Source: Enhygromyxa salina | GTDB taxonomy: Bacteria > Myxococcota_A > Polyangia > Nannocystales > Nannocystaceae | Assembly (NCBI RefSeq): GCF_002994635.1 | Contig: NZ_PVNL01000042.1 | Coordinates: forward strand, 62,001 to 126,000 | Reading direction: 5' to 3' | Length of the DNA stretch: 64,000 bases | Shown here: piece by piece, positions 26,614 through 34,896 of the stretch | Position numbering within the stretch: position 1 is the stretch's first letter | Layout: every line of letters begins with the position of its first letter | The notes under the pieces: generated by a model | Told to the model about the DNA's origin: nothing | What the model saw: only the letters and a program-made list of their open reading frames with translations | The model's database searches: none | Made by a program: the position numbers and the translations under genes

Positions 26614-29043
26614 CTACTCCCCTGGGCTCGCGTCCACGTCGATCGCTTCACTCGACGCGGGCGCGAGCGGCTGCGGCTCGATCGGTGCGGGCGCTGCTGC
26701 GGGCGTGGGCGCTGCTGCGGGCGTGGGCGCTGCTGCGGGCGCGGGCGCTGCTGCTGCGGGCGCGGGCGCTGCTGCTGCTGCGGGCGCGGGCGCTGCTGCG
26801 GGCGCGGGCGCTGCTGCGGGCGCGGGACCGGGCAGCACGATCGTGTGGACCTTCGGCGCCGGCTTGGTCTCCACGTGCTTGATCACCCGAACCTTGCGCC
26901 CGCGCCGACGCTCCGCCTCGCGCTGCGTCGCCGATGCGCCGGGACCCACGGGGATCCCAAACTTGAGCCCGCTGATCACCGAGAACCCGGTGTTGCCAAA
27001 ATCTGGCAGCGCCGCGCCGGTCTTGATCCGGGCGCTCCACAGCTGCCGGACCTCGCCGAACAGCCCGAAGTAGTTGGTGATCCTGATGTCGATCCCGCCG
27101 TGGATCTCGAAGCCGATCCGCAGCCCGGCGGCCACGTAGTCACCGGCGTCGTGGCGAGCGTAGCGCAGCCGCATCACGTCAAACCCCGCTCCAAACCCAC
27201 CGTAGGGCCGCACGGGCCACCTGCGCGGGAAGTACAGGTTGCCGCCAAAGAACAGCGGGACCGTCAGGTAATCGAGCTGCATCGCGTCGCCGCGCGCAAA
27301 GCCGCCGTCTGCGTCGGCGGGGATGAAGCTCGCGTGGCCCTCGGTGTAGCCGGTGCGGAAGAAGCCCTCGACGACGGGATAGCGGGTCGGCGTGCGCCCG
27401 GAGAACGCACCTACCCGAACATCGGCGCCGCGCAGCGCCGAGGGGAAGCCCTTGGCGTCGAAGCCCGGCAGCTCGTTGGCCTTGATCCGCGCGTCCGGCA
27501 GCTGGATCCGCCCGGTCGGCGCGAGCACGTTGAACTCGGCCCCGACGGAGAACGACAGCCATGTCCGATCCCACTGCCAGTCCCAGTCGTTGTCGACCTC
27601 GATCTCTTCGATGACGACGGTGTCGTGTTGGGCCGCGTCGCCTTGATCTTCGCCGGTCACCCGCGCGACCTCGATCAGCTCACCGGTCTCGGGATCGCGC
27701 TGCCACACGTGGACCTCCCAGTCGGGATCGGCGACGGCGAGCAGCTGCTCTTGATCGGTGTAGCCAGCGTAGTACCCATGCCCGTACGCGACCTTGAACA
27801 GCCCGGTCCGCAGCGCGTCGTCGAGCGGGCCGCGGGCGTCGGACTGCGGCTCGTGAAACTCGAGGCGGCCGAGCGCGACCAGGCCGGTGTCGTTGGCGGC
27901 GATCTTCACCTCGCCGTCGCGGCTGCCGTCGCGGCGACTGTGGCGATACAAGAACAGCGCCCCGCTTGGGAGCCGCAGGTACGCAGGCTGGCCGCTGGCA
28001 TGGTTGAGATCGGCGAGCCGAACCCCGCGGGCGTCCTCGAGGCTGTAGCGCCCGGCGTCGCCCCCGGCGAGCAGCAACACCCGCTGCTCCGTGACGCGGT
28101 CGTGGACCAGCAACGGCGCCCGCTCGTCGCCACGCGGCGGACGAACGGCGACCTCGAGCCGCGCCCGGGTGTCCCCGACCCCGCTGTTGGCCGCCGACAC
28201 GAACGCGCCCAGCTCCGAGTACTCGATCCGCCCGTCGCCGTTGATGTCGGCCCCGCCACGCAGCCCGCTGAGCAGCTGATGGGTGAAGATCCCACCCTCC
28301 CAGCGCTCCCACTCGTGGGTCTGCTGATCGGCCGAGTGGGCCAGGACCACGCCCGTGTTTGGGTGCGCGCCGAGGTGGTTGTCGTCGAGGTACTCGCGGA
28401 CGCTGTCACCGTAGTCGGCGGGCCCGACGTCGGGCTTCCACTCGCCCCGCGACAGCACGAATTGCTCGCTGCGGCAGGCGTCGACGATCACATGGTTGTG
28501 GTCGGCCGGCGACGCGCCGAGCAGCTTGGAGAACAGATCATGGCGAGTCAGCGTGTCGCCGTTGGCGAGCGTCAAGAAGCCCTGACCGTCGGGGCCGACG
28601 TCGCCGTGGCCCGCGTAGTAGATCGTCAGCTCGACCTCGCGCCCGGCCGCGGCCGCGGCGTTCATCTTGGTCAGCAACCGGGCCCACGCGGCGTCGAGCT
28701 TGGCCTGGGTCGGCTGCTGCGAGGCCTTGACCAGGCCTGGAAACCGGGCCTGGCTGGCCTGATCGAACACCGTCAGCAGCTCGACGTCAGCCCCGAGCTC
28801 GAGCCACAGCTCGGCGATCCTGGCCGCGTCGTCGTCGGCGAAGCGCAGCGGCTTTTGGTCCTTGCTGGTGGTCTCGTTGCTGCCGATCACCAGCGCGAAG
28901 CGGGCTGGCTCCGCGGTCGCGGGGGTCACGGCGGCGAGCGGCATCGGGCCCTCGGGACGCCCGGCGTGGGCCGCCTGCGGGCCGAGCAACGCCAACAAGC
29001 TGGAGACCAGGAGCAAGAGGGCGGGAGATACGGCGGCGTTCAT
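26614..29043 (-). CDS. Secreted caspase-like (C14) protein with C-terminal beta-barrel and Ala-Pro tail
   Basis: 809 residues. A signal peptide ends near AHA-G at residue 27. A caspase-like domain follows (FALVIGSN at 49; YYAGHGD with His146; VIVDACRSE with Cys190), so the His/Cys dyad is present. A segment INGDGRIEYSELGAF (about 260-275) looks like an EF-hand-type Ca-binding loop. From about residue 510 the protein looks like an outer-membrane or porin-like barrel (WLSFSVGAEFNVL, RPYGGFGAGFDVM). The tail is about 45 residues of Ala-Pro repeats. It overlaps the preceding gene by ATGA and is last in a sigma factor-membrane protein-caspase operon. The joining of protease and barrel is unusual. 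Substrate unknown. Confidence 0.7.
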   Translation of the reverse strand: MNAAVSPALLLLVSSLLALLGPQAAHAGRPEGPMPLAAVTPATAEPARFALVIGSNETTSKDQKPLRFADDDAARIAELWLELGADVELLTVFDQASQARFPGLVKASQQPTQAKLDAAWARLLTKMNAAAAAGREVELTIYYAGHGDVGPDGQGFLTLANGDTLTRHDLFSKLLGASPADHNHVIVDACRSEQFVLSRGEWKPDVGPADYGDSVREYLDDNHLGAHPNTGVVLAHSADQQTHEWERWEGGIFTHQLLSGLRGGADINGDGRIEYSELGAFVSAANSGVGDTRARLEVAVRPPRGDERAPLLVHDRVTEQRVLLLAGGDAGRYSLEDARGVRLADLNHASGQPAYLRLPSGALFLYRHSRRDGSRDGEVKIAANDTGLVALGRLEFHEPQSDARGPLDDALRTGLFKVAYGHGYYAGYTDQEQLLAVADPDWEVHVWQRDPETGELIEVARVTGEDQGDAAQHDTVVIEEIEVDNDWDWQWDRTWLSFSVGAEFNVLAPTGRIQLPDARIKANELPGFDAKGFPSALRGADVRVGAFSGRTPTRYPVVEGFFRTGYTEGHASFIPADADGGFARGDAMQLDYLTVPLFFGGNLYFPRRWPVRPYGGFGAGFDVMRLRYARHDAGDYVAAGLRIGFEIHGGIDIRITNYFGLFGEVRQLWSARIKTGAALPDFGNTGFSVISGLKFGIPVGPGASATQREAERRRGRKVRVIKHVETKPAPKVHTIVLPGPAPAAAPAPAAAPAPAAAAAPAPAAAAPAPAAAPTPAAAPTPAAAPAPIEPQPLAPASSEAIDVDASPGE
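26694..26826. repeat. Tandem GC-rich repeat encoding the Ala-Pro tail
   Basis: Units of about 18 bases (GCGGGCGTGGGCGCTGCT and variants with GCGGGCGCGGGCGCTGCT, some with extra GCT) repeat through this stretch of the caspase-like gene. Slippage here would lengthen or shorten the Ala-Pro tail in frame. Confidence 0.8.
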
Positions 29044-29996
29044 GGGCGAGTCCTCGCGGGATCAGTGTGAAGCAGCAGGAATTCAGTCTCGGCCGAGGCG
29101 CAGCGATCGAGGTCGCGGCACAGAGGTGCGAGCTCGGCAGCCTCGAGGCGAAGGTGCCAGGGCAGATCGTCGACGCTCGCGCGCGGCTGCTCGGCCAGCG
29201 CCGCGGCCAGGCGATCGATGTCGGCGGTGCTCGGCTGCAGCTCGCTCGCCAGCGCGAACACCCGCACGCGACCGGGGCCATGGTTGACCGCGAGCCGGAC
29301 CGACACGGGCAGCGCCGCCCAGCGATTGGTCACGGCCAGGGCCGGCAGCTCGCGGGCGTCGGGGTTGGGCAGGTAGTAGCGGACCTCGCCGTCTTCGGCG
29401 ATCCCGAACACGCTCAGGTGCAGCGGGGCCGCGACCAGCGACGCGGCCGCGCGAGGATCGAGCGCCTCGTCGCCAAGCCGGACTGAGAAGCCGAGCAGCT
29501 CGTCGAGCTCGCAGCCGCGGTCGCTCGCGGGCCGCGGCGGCGTGCCGCAGACCGGCTCGAGCCCGAGCGGCCGCGCGATCGGGTGGCGACCCCGACTCGC
29601 CAGCTCGCCCGTCTCGCCGACCTCGCCCGCATCGCCGGCAGAGATCGCCGGCCCGCGCTCGTCGGCGCCGACCCACCACAGCAGCGTCGCCGCCGTCGCC
29701 AGGGTCGCCACTGTCGCGCCGAGCCAGGTCCAGCCCCGACCACGCCCGATCGGCGCGGCCTCGACCACGCCCTCGGCCGCGAGATCGTCAAACAGCCAGC
29801 GCTCGACCTGGTCGATCTCCGCGCGGGAGACCGGCCGCTGCTCGAGCACCCGCAAGGCCGCGATCGCCCGATCCCAGCCGCGCCGCTCCCTCGCGTTGCC
29901 GCGCAGGCGCTCGACCAGCGCCCGTCGCCGGCCCGGCCGCAGACCGTCGACGAGCTCGCGCTCGATCACCCGTCGCAGCTTGCTCGGTCGGCTCAT
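29040..29996 (-). CDS. Membrane-anchored protein encoded beside a sigma factor, possibly anti-sigma-like
   Basis: 318 residues. The cytosolic N-terminus (~1-90) is basic and helical, with ERWLFDDL before a single membrane helix (TWLGATVATLATAATLLWWVG). The outer part contains LHLSVFGIAEDGEVRYYLPN, similar to DUF4384-like domains found with caspase proteins. It overlaps both neighbours by ATGA (sigma factor upstream, caspase gene downstream). A cytosolic domain plus one helix plus a sensor domain is the layout of an anti-sigma factor, but no zinc HxxxCxxC motif is visible. Function is inferred from context only. Confidence 0.65.
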   Translation of the reverse strand: MSRPSKLRRVIERELVDGLRPGRRRALVERLRGNARERRGWDRAIAALRVLEQRPVSRAEIDQVERWLFDDLAAEGVVEAAPIGRGRGWTWLGATVATLATAATLLWWVGADERGPAISAGDAGEVGETGELASRGRHPIARPLGLEPVCGTPPRPASDRGCELDELLGFSVRLGDEALDPRAAASLVAAPLHLSVFGIAEDGEVRYYLPNPDARELPALAVTNRWAALPVSVRLAVNHGPGRVRVFALASELQPSTADIDRLAAALAEQPRASVDDLPWHLRLEAAELAPLCRDLDRCASAETEFLLLHTDPARTRP

Positions 29997-30733
29997 CGGG
30001 TCACCTCATCGAGCACGCGCAGCAGCTCCGAGCCGAGCAGCGCGGGCACGCCCACGGCCGCGACCACACCTTCGATCAGCGTGGCCTCGCCGTGCTCGCG
30101 CAGGTAGATCAGCAGGGCCCGGCGCAGCTGCTTCTCGCTCGTGCGGATCCGCTGGCGCCCAAGCCCGAGCACCTCGGCGGCGTCGCGCTGCGACAGACCG
30201 TCGACGAAGCGCAGCTGGACCAGGCGCCGCTGCTCGGGATCGAGGCTGGCCAAGAACGCCGCGACCAGCTCGCGCACCTCGGCGTCGTGGACCTCGCGCT
30301 CGGGGCTGGGGCCATCGTCGATCGGCGCGAGCGTGGCCGCGGTCGGGTGCTCCCCGTCCGCGAGCGGGAACAGCACCTCGCGGGCCCGAAACGAGCGCAG
30401 GACCAGGTTGCGGGCGATCGTGCTGACGTACGCGCCGTAGGGGCGAATCCCGTCGTAGCTCGCCCGCGACCGCGGCTCAAAGGCCCGGCGAAAGGTCTCG
30501 TGCAAGAGGTCCTGCAGCTCGAAGCCCGAGCCGTAGCCCGCGAACCGGTGGCGGGTGCCGCTGGCCTCGAACGAGAACCCGTGGCGCAGCAGCAGCGCGA
30601 CAGACTCGGCGTGGAGCCGGTAGACCTCGGTCAGCGCGGCCCGCTCGCCGGCCTTGAAGCCGCGCAGCAGATCCTTCGACCAGCCATTCGGGGCGAGCTC
30701 AGCTCGCTCGACTTGCGTGGGTCCCGTGGGCAC
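29993..30733 (-). CDS. RNA polymerase sigma factor, sigma70/ECF family
   Basis: 246 residues from GTG 30733. Region 2 shows GFELQDLLHETFRRAF and YVSTIARNLVLRSFRAREVL; region 4 shows LDPEQRRLVQLRFVDGLSQRDAAEVLGLGRQRIRTSEKQLRR, a clear helix-turn-helix. The N-terminus up to about residue 70 and a C-terminal tail of about 25 residues extend the minimal ECF core. It leads an operon with the membrane protein and caspase-like protein, so it may control surface or death-related functions and probably its own operon. The 54 bases upstream are available for a promoter. Confidence 0.85.
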   Translation of the reverse strand: MPTGPTQVERAELAPNGWSKDLLRGFKAGERAALTEVYRLHAESVALLLRHGFSFEASGTRHRFAGYGSGFELQDLLHETFRRAFEPRSRASYDGIRPYGAYVSTIARNLVLRSFRAREVLFPLADGEHPTAATLAPIDDGPSPEREVHDAEVRELVAAFLASLDPEQRRLVQLRFVDGLSQRDAAEVLGLGRQRIRTSEKQLRRALLIYLREHGEATLIEGVVAAVGVPALLGSELLRVLDEVTR

Positions 30734-30787
30734 TGCCCTTCCCTAGCCGACTCAGGTCGAGCTGGGTTGGGGGTCGGTGAAAAAATT

Positions 30788-31861
30788 TCAGGACTCGGGC
30801 CCGCTCGGGACCGTCGCCGAATTTTGCGTGGGCGCGAGCGGCTGTGGCTCGGCCGGCGCAGGGGAAGCCGGCCTGGCGACAGCCGCCCAGATGACCGCCG
30901 CCAGGCAAGCGGCGATCGCCAGCGCGCTGCCCGATCGGACCGCTCGCAGCTGCTTCAGCCGTCGGATCGGATCGGCGTCCCCCGGGACCGCGAAGACCAG
31001 CAGCGGGTCGCTCGTCGACCCTCGCAGCTGCCCCTGCGCGATCTCCTCCGCGGGCGCGACCACGACGACCCGATCGCCCTTGCCGATCACCTCGCGATCG
31101 ACGCCCACCTGCGCGAGCATCGCCAGCATCCCGCGTTCGCTGGAGGTCTTCGTCCGCAGCGGCGAGTCCTGGTCTGGCCCTCCACGCGACTCCGAGGCCC
31201 AGTGCAGGTGTTGGGTGTCGACGGCGATCCGTGTGCCCGCGAGGTTGAACGGGTGGCGGACCTCCTCCCGGTAACCCAGCGTGTTGGTCGTGTGGGTGAC
31301 GGTCGCCACGGTCTGCGTACCCCCGTGCACCGACGCAACCTCCGCGGTGCCGTGGTGGACCCCGCTCCACGAGTGCCACGAGATGGCCCGAGCGAACCTG
31401 CCCCCGAGACCGCTGACCGCACCGACGATGCGCCGCTTCGAGCTCGCCCGGAGGATCCGACTGACGATCTTGCTCGCTTCACGCTCATGCGCGAGGGCAA
31501 AGCCCAGCCACGTGATCAGCATCAGCGCGCTCGGCACCGCGAACGCCATGACCCCACCGTCTGGACTGATCAGCGCGGCGGGGGCGACCGTGCCAGTCAG
31601 CGTGAACGGGAAGATCAGCCACCACCCACCGTAGGGGGTGGGCGCCCGCTCGACCCGGGTCGGATCGAGGTTTTGCATGACGATGGGGTTCTTGCGCGGC
31701 AAGAACCGGGGCAGCTGTTGGCGGCTGGCGATCAACATGATCGCGGTCCCGAGCCACAGCGCGATCCAGATCGCACCAGCGGCGGGTTGAAGAAACGCCA
31801 CGGGAACGCCGAGCAAGACGAACCCCAGCGCAACCCAGTCCCCCCGAGCCGGCCTTGGCAT
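30788..31861 (-). CDS. Multi-pass membrane protein of unknown function
   Basis: 357 residues from ATG 31861 (GTG 31876 is an in-frame alternative). Two hydrophobic hairpins lie near the N-terminus (VALGFVLLGVPVAFL, AIWIALWLGTAIMLI; LIFPFTLTGTVAPAALI, MAFAVPSALMLITWLGF), then a soluble central domain and a last membrane segment (ALAIAACLAAVIWAAV) before a Pro-rich tail. No family is recognised. It stands alone between tRNA-Cys and the sigma factor gene. Confidence 0.65.
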   Translation of the reverse strand: MPRPARGDWVALGFVLLGVPVAFLQPAAGAIWIALWLGTAIMLIASRQQLPRFLPRKNPIVMQNLDPTRVERAPTPYGGWWLIFPFTLTGTVAPAALISPDGGVMAFAVPSALMLITWLGFALAHEREASKIVSRILRASSKRRIVGAVSGLGGRFARAISWHSWSGVHHGTAEVASVHGGTQTVATVTHTTNTLGYREEVRHPFNLAGTRIAVDTQHLHWASESRGGPDQDSPLRTKTSSERGMLAMLAQVGVDREVIGKGDRVVVVAPAEEIAQGQLRGSTSDPLLVFAVPGDADPIRRLKQLRAVRSGSALAIAACLAAVIWAAVARPASPAPAEPQPLAPTQNSATVPSGPES

Positions 31862-31889
31862 GCCCAAGCATAACACCCGCGGGTGCTGA

Positions 31890-31962
31890 AGATGCAGGCG
31901 GGACTCGAACCCGCATGAACACAGACTGCAGCCGTGCGCCTATCCATTTCGGCCACTGCATC
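31890..31962 (-). tRNA. tRNA-Cys (anticodon GCA)
   Basis: The cloverleaf folds fully: acceptor GATGCAG/CTGCATC, D arm GCC/GGC with GG in the loop, anticodon stem CACGG/CTGTG with loop CTGCAGT, T arm GCGGG-TTCGAGT-CCCGC. The discriminator base is U73, the known identity base for tRNA-Cys. No CCA is encoded. Confidence 0.95.
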
Positions 31963-32021
31963 GAGAACCACACTCGCCTATGTTGATTGGCGGAGCGATA
32001 ACTCATGTACGTATCGTTGAG

Positions 32022-32111
32022 CGGAGAGAGGGAGGGTCGAACTCCCAAGGATCTTGCGATCTCGTCCAAGTTCAAATCGGGTGCCGTCGCCAGCTTTCGG
32101 CTTGTCTCTCC
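32022..32111 (-). tRNA. tRNA-Ser (anticodon UGA), array member 1
   Basis: 90 bases with the long variable arm of a serine tRNA. Acceptor GGAGAGA/TCTCTCC, G73, T arm GGGAG-TTCGACC-CTCCC, variable stem GATC-GCAA-GATC, anticodon loop TTTGAAC. Oddities shared by all four copies are three bases (CAA) before the D stem and C instead of U at position 8. The outer anticodon-stem pair is C-A. Confidence 0.8.
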
Positions 32112-32131
32112 AATTGGTGTGATGGTGAAAA

Positions 32132-32221
32132 CGGAGAGGGGGAGGGTCGAACTCCCAAGGATCTAGCGATCTCGTCCGGGTTCCATCCGGGTGCCGTCGC
32201 CGGCTGTCGGCTTGCCTCTCC
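32132..32221 (-). tRNA. tRNA-Ser (anticodon GGA), array member 2
   Basis: 90 bases. The backbone is nearly identical to the other three copies; acceptor GGAGAGG/CCTCTCC shows a compensated pair change relative to copy 1. Anticodon loop ATGGAAC between CCGG and CCGG. Only 20 bases separate it from member 1. Confidence 0.8.
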
Positions 32222-32230
32222 AGGGTTGTT

Positions 32231-32270
32231 TTTCAGCTCAGGCCAGGCTTCTGGCCTGCTCGCGGGCGCT
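32231..32270. repeat. Dispersed hairpin repeat, copy B
   Basis: Stem AGGCCAG (32240-32246) with CTGGCCT (32251-32257), loop GCTT, followed by GCTCGCGGGCGCT. It lies between tRNA-Ser members 3 and 2. Its stem differs from copy A by paired substitutions. Confidence 0.75.
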
Positions 32271-32300
32271 GTGCTCGTTGCGAGCGAGGCGATTGATTAG

Positions 32301-32390
32301 CGGAGAGAGGGAGGGTCGAACTCCCAAGGACCTTGCGATCTCGTCCGGGTAGCGGCCGGGTGCCGTCGCCAACTTTCGGCTTGCCTCTCC
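32301..32390 (-). tRNA. tRNA-Ser (anticodon GCU), array member 3, with unusual C33
   Basis: 90 bases on the same backbone. The anticodon loop reads CCGCTAC, placing GCT as anticodon and C at position 33, where U is almost universal. Acceptor pair 7-66 is G-U. Either a functional tRNA for AGC/AGU with a non-canonical turn or a decaying copy. Confidence 0.7.
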
Positions 32391-32400
32391 AGAGGTTGTG

Positions 32401-32439
32401 TTCAGCTCGGGCCAGGCTTCTGGCCCGCTTGCGGGCGCT
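32401..32439. repeat. Dispersed hairpin repeat, copy C
   Basis: Stem CGGGCCAG (32408-32415) with CTGGCCCG (32420-32427), loop GCTT, then CTTGCGGGCGCT. The segment GCGGGC can alternatively pair with the distal GCCCGC, so two exclusive hairpins are possible. It lies between tRNA-Ser members 4 and 3. Confidence 0.75.
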
Positions 32440-32464
32440 TTTTGCGGACCGGAGCGCTCGTTGG

Positions 32465-32554
32465 CGGAGAGAGGGAGGGTCGAACTCCCAAGGACCTTGC
32501 GATCTCGCCCGACTTCGAATCGAGTGCCGTCGCCAGCTTTCGGCTTGTCTCTCC
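32465..32554 (-). tRNA. tRNA-Ser (anticodon CGA), array member 4
   Basis: 90 bases. Acceptor GGAGAGA/TCTCTCC, anticodon stem CTCGA/TCGGG fully paired (one G-U), loop TTCGAAG, T arm as in the other copies. It is the first transcribed member of the array if the four share a promoter upstream of 32554. Confidence 0.8.
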
Positions 32555-33072
32555 GTGAGGTGTGCGGCCCGTGTTGGTCCGCGCATGTTCGCCACGTCGG
32601 GCCCAATACGGCTCGATGCGTCGTCAATACCCATGCAGGGCTGCATGCCCTACATGGGGGCTGCTGAAGCCGGGTCAGGCTGATCGCGAGGAACTCGGAC
32701 AGCGACACGCCCCAGCACTGGTAGACCGCGAGCAACTCCCGGCGGTCCATTGGACAGCGGGGGTGGCGTCTTGCGATCGGCAGGTCTGTGCTTGGCGGGC
32801 CATCTCGATACCTCAGCGAATGTTGGGCAGTGTACACGTCGGCTTCTCGCGGTCAAGGACGAACGCATATTTTTTTGGACGGTCGACGTTCGGCGCTCGC
32901 GTCCGGCTGCTCGGCAATGTGCTTCGTGGGCACCGCCGAGCAGGACATTGTTTGTTTCAGCGCGGGCCAGGCTTGTGACCAGAGCCCGAGCCAGCAGCGA
33001 GCGCAGCACCACCGACCTGGATTGTCATGTCACAATGAGGCCGCTCCCGACTCTGACCACCCATGGCCAACG
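32555..33072. other. Gene-free stretch between the tRNA array and the histidine kinase
   Basis: No credible coding gene is seen. The minus strand at about 32680-32750 carries a short coding-like segment (MDRRELLAVYQCWGVSLSE), perhaps a gene remnant. A decayed copy of the hairpin repeat starts at 32955 (TTTCAGCGCGGGCCAGGCTTGTG), its second stem arm no longer matching. Confidence 0.5.
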
Positions 33073-34890
33073 ATGACGAGCGATGACAAACGACCCGGCG
33101 ATCCGATCGCGCTCACGGTCAACGGTATGCCGTGGGAGTGGGACGTCGCCGCCGGCAACCTGCTGCTGTTCGGTGAGCCAGCTGTCGCGTTCGGAGCACT
33201 CCCGTCGCTCGAGCGTCTCGTCGGCCCCTTGCGTGAAGAGGCAGGTGAGGAGCTGTTTCGCCTGCTCGTCGCGCTGTCCAGCACCAAGGGCACAAAGCAG
33301 TACTACCAGAATCTGATCACCAAGTTCGGCTCGACTTTCGAGGAGGGCTTCTTGACCTGGGGCGAGGCGGTCGCGGCCGCCGGCTGGGGACGTTTCTCCC
33401 TGCCCAAGTACGATCGAGCGCGCTGCGAAGCGATCGTCCGGGTCATCAACCCATGGGAGCTCCAGATGCAGACCGACACGCCCGAGACCTGGGGCTGTCC
33501 GTTCTTGCAAGGCAAGCTGATCGGCATCTTCAGCGAGGCATTCGGGGTGACGTGTTGGGCGTATGAGCAGAACATCCAGCGCGACGGCGCCCACTGCTCG
33601 ATCGAGTTTCACATCGCCCGCTCGCAACGAACGATCGCGGTCGAGCTCGCGCAGCTGCGGGCGGCACGTCAGCGCGAGCGCGACGGGGAGCTGGCCCGCG
33701 AGGTCGAGCGCAAGACCGCGGCGCTGCGCGAGTCCGAGGATCGCCAGCGCGCGGTGCTGCTGTCGCTCAGCGATCTGGTGTTCACGATCGACGCCAACCT
33801 GGTCATCGAAGACTACCTGCCACCGCGCGGCGCCGCCTCGGCGTTTCCGCCGGCCGAGGCTGCTCTACGCCACACAGTCGGCGACGCGTTCGGCGAAGCC
33901 CTCGCGACCGTGTTGGGCGAGGCTATCGCTTCGATCGATTCGATCGATTCGATCGGGTCGATTGCTTCGATCGATGCTGGTCACGAGATCGAGCCGGGGT
34001 CGCAAGAGTTCGGGTTCACCCTCGACGGCGAGGTGCGTCGCTACGAAGCCCGGTTCGCCCCCCGCCAAGCGGCCAACGGCGAGCTCGACGGGCTCACCGT
34101 CGTGGTCCGAGACTTCACGCGGCAGCGCGCGATCGAGGAGCGGCTGCGCCAAGCACAGAAAATGGAGTCGCTCGGCCAGCTCGCCAGCGGCGTCGGCCAC
34201 GACTTCAACAACTTGCTCACCGCGATCATGAGCGCGACCGATCTGCTGGCAATCCAGGTCCCGCAGCCGCTCCAACCCCTGACGGAGACGGTGCTCGATG
34301 CGTGCGACACCGCGGCGGCGCTGATCAGAAAGCTGCTCGACTTCGCACGCCCTGGCCTGGCCGCCGCCGCCGACGTCGACATGCACGACGTCGTCTCGAC
34401 CTCGGTCAGCCTGCTCGAGGCCAGCGTCAGCCGCAGCATCCGCGTCGTGACCCAGCTCGAGGCCCCCGCACATCACATCTACGGCGACGCCAAGCAGCTG
34501 CAGAGCGCGCTGCTCAACCTCGGCGTCAACGCGCGCGATGCCATGCCCCACGGCGGCGAGCTTCGATTCGCAACTCATAACCTCACGCTCAGCGCAGACG
34601 ACTGCGCGACCGCGGCGGTCGACCTGTCGCCCGGCCCCTACATCGAGGTCGTGGTCAGTGACACGGGCGAGGGCATGGACGAGCCAACCCGCCGCCGCGT
34701 GTTCGAGCCGTTCTTCACGACCAAGGCCGCTGGCAAGGGCACAGGTTTGGGTCTGGCCGCGGTCTACGGGGCGGTCGGCGAGCACCGCGGTCAGATCTCG
34801 TTGGACAGTGAAGTCGGCAAGGGCACGACCTTTCGCATTCGCTTGCCGATCCACGCGGCGAGCGGGCCGCCGATCACCCTGAGCCCCTGA
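33073..34890 (+). CDS. Histidine kinase with V4R-like and PAS domains
   Basis: 605 residues from ATG 33073. Residues about 90-180 resemble a V4R small-ligand-binding domain ([37 protein letters not shown]). A coiled coil (~185-225) leads to a PAS-like domain ([21 protein letters not shown]). HisKA then has [18 protein letters not shown], with the phospho-acceptor His in VGHDF, and the ATPase domain shows [20 protein letters not shown] and [13 protein letters not shown]. The HDFNNLL type belongs to the HWE-unrelated, receiver-coupled kinases common in myxobacteria. It has no membrane segment, so it is cytosolic. The partner response regulator is not adjacent. The frame extends to 32788 without coding character. 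Confidence 0.85.
   Translation: MTSDDKRPGDPIALTVNGMPWEWDVAAGNLLLFGEPAVAFGALPSLERLVGPLREEAGEELFRLLVALSSTKGTKQYYQNLITKFGSTFEEGFLTWGEAVAAAGWGRFSLPKYDRARCEAIVRVINPWELQMQTDTPETWGCPFLQGKLIGIFSEAFGVTCWAYEQNIQRDGAHCSIEFHIARSQRTIAVELAQLRAARQRERDGELAREVERKTAALRESEDRQRAVLLSLSDLVFTIDANLVIEDYLPPRGAASAFPPAEAALRHTVGDAFGEALATVLGEAIASIDSIDSIGSIASIDAGHEIEPGSQEFGFTLDGEVRRYEARFAPRQAANGELDGLTVVVRDFTRQRAIEERLRQAQKMESLGQLASGVGHDFNNLLTAIMSATDLLAIQVPQPLQPLTETVLDACDTAAALIRKLLDFARPGLAAAADVDMHDVVSTSVSLLEASVSRSIRVVTQLEAPAHHIYGDAKQLQSALLNLGVNARDAMPHGGELRFATHNLTLSADDCATAAVDLSPGPYIEVVVSDTGEGMDEPTRRRVFEPFFTTKAAGKGTGLGLAAVYGAVGEHRGQISLDSEVGKGTTFRIRLPIHAASGPPITLSP
33931..33975 (+). repeat. Five 9-base tandem units inside the kinase gene
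   Basis: TCGATCGAT, TCGATCGAT, TCGATCGGG, TCGATTGCT, TCGATCGAT encode [15 protein letters not shown] within the PAS-like region. The unit length keeps the frame, so slippage changes length without knocking out the gene. Confidence 0.85.
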
Positions 34891-34896
34891 GCCGGG

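Noticed and set aside
32022-32111. tRNA-Sec for the selenoprotein
   Set aside because: The anticodon is UGA (serine), not UCA, and the acceptor is 7 bp rather than 8 bp.
32022-32554. Regular ~90-base direct repeats resembling a CRISPR array
   Set aside because: Each unit folds as a serine tRNA with long variable arm and different anticodon; spacing is irregular and no cas genes are present.
32238-32837. Minus-strand open frame of 199 codons
   Set aside because: It covers tRNA-Ser genes and hairpin repeats; only a short segment near 32680-32750 looks coding, perhaps a remnant.
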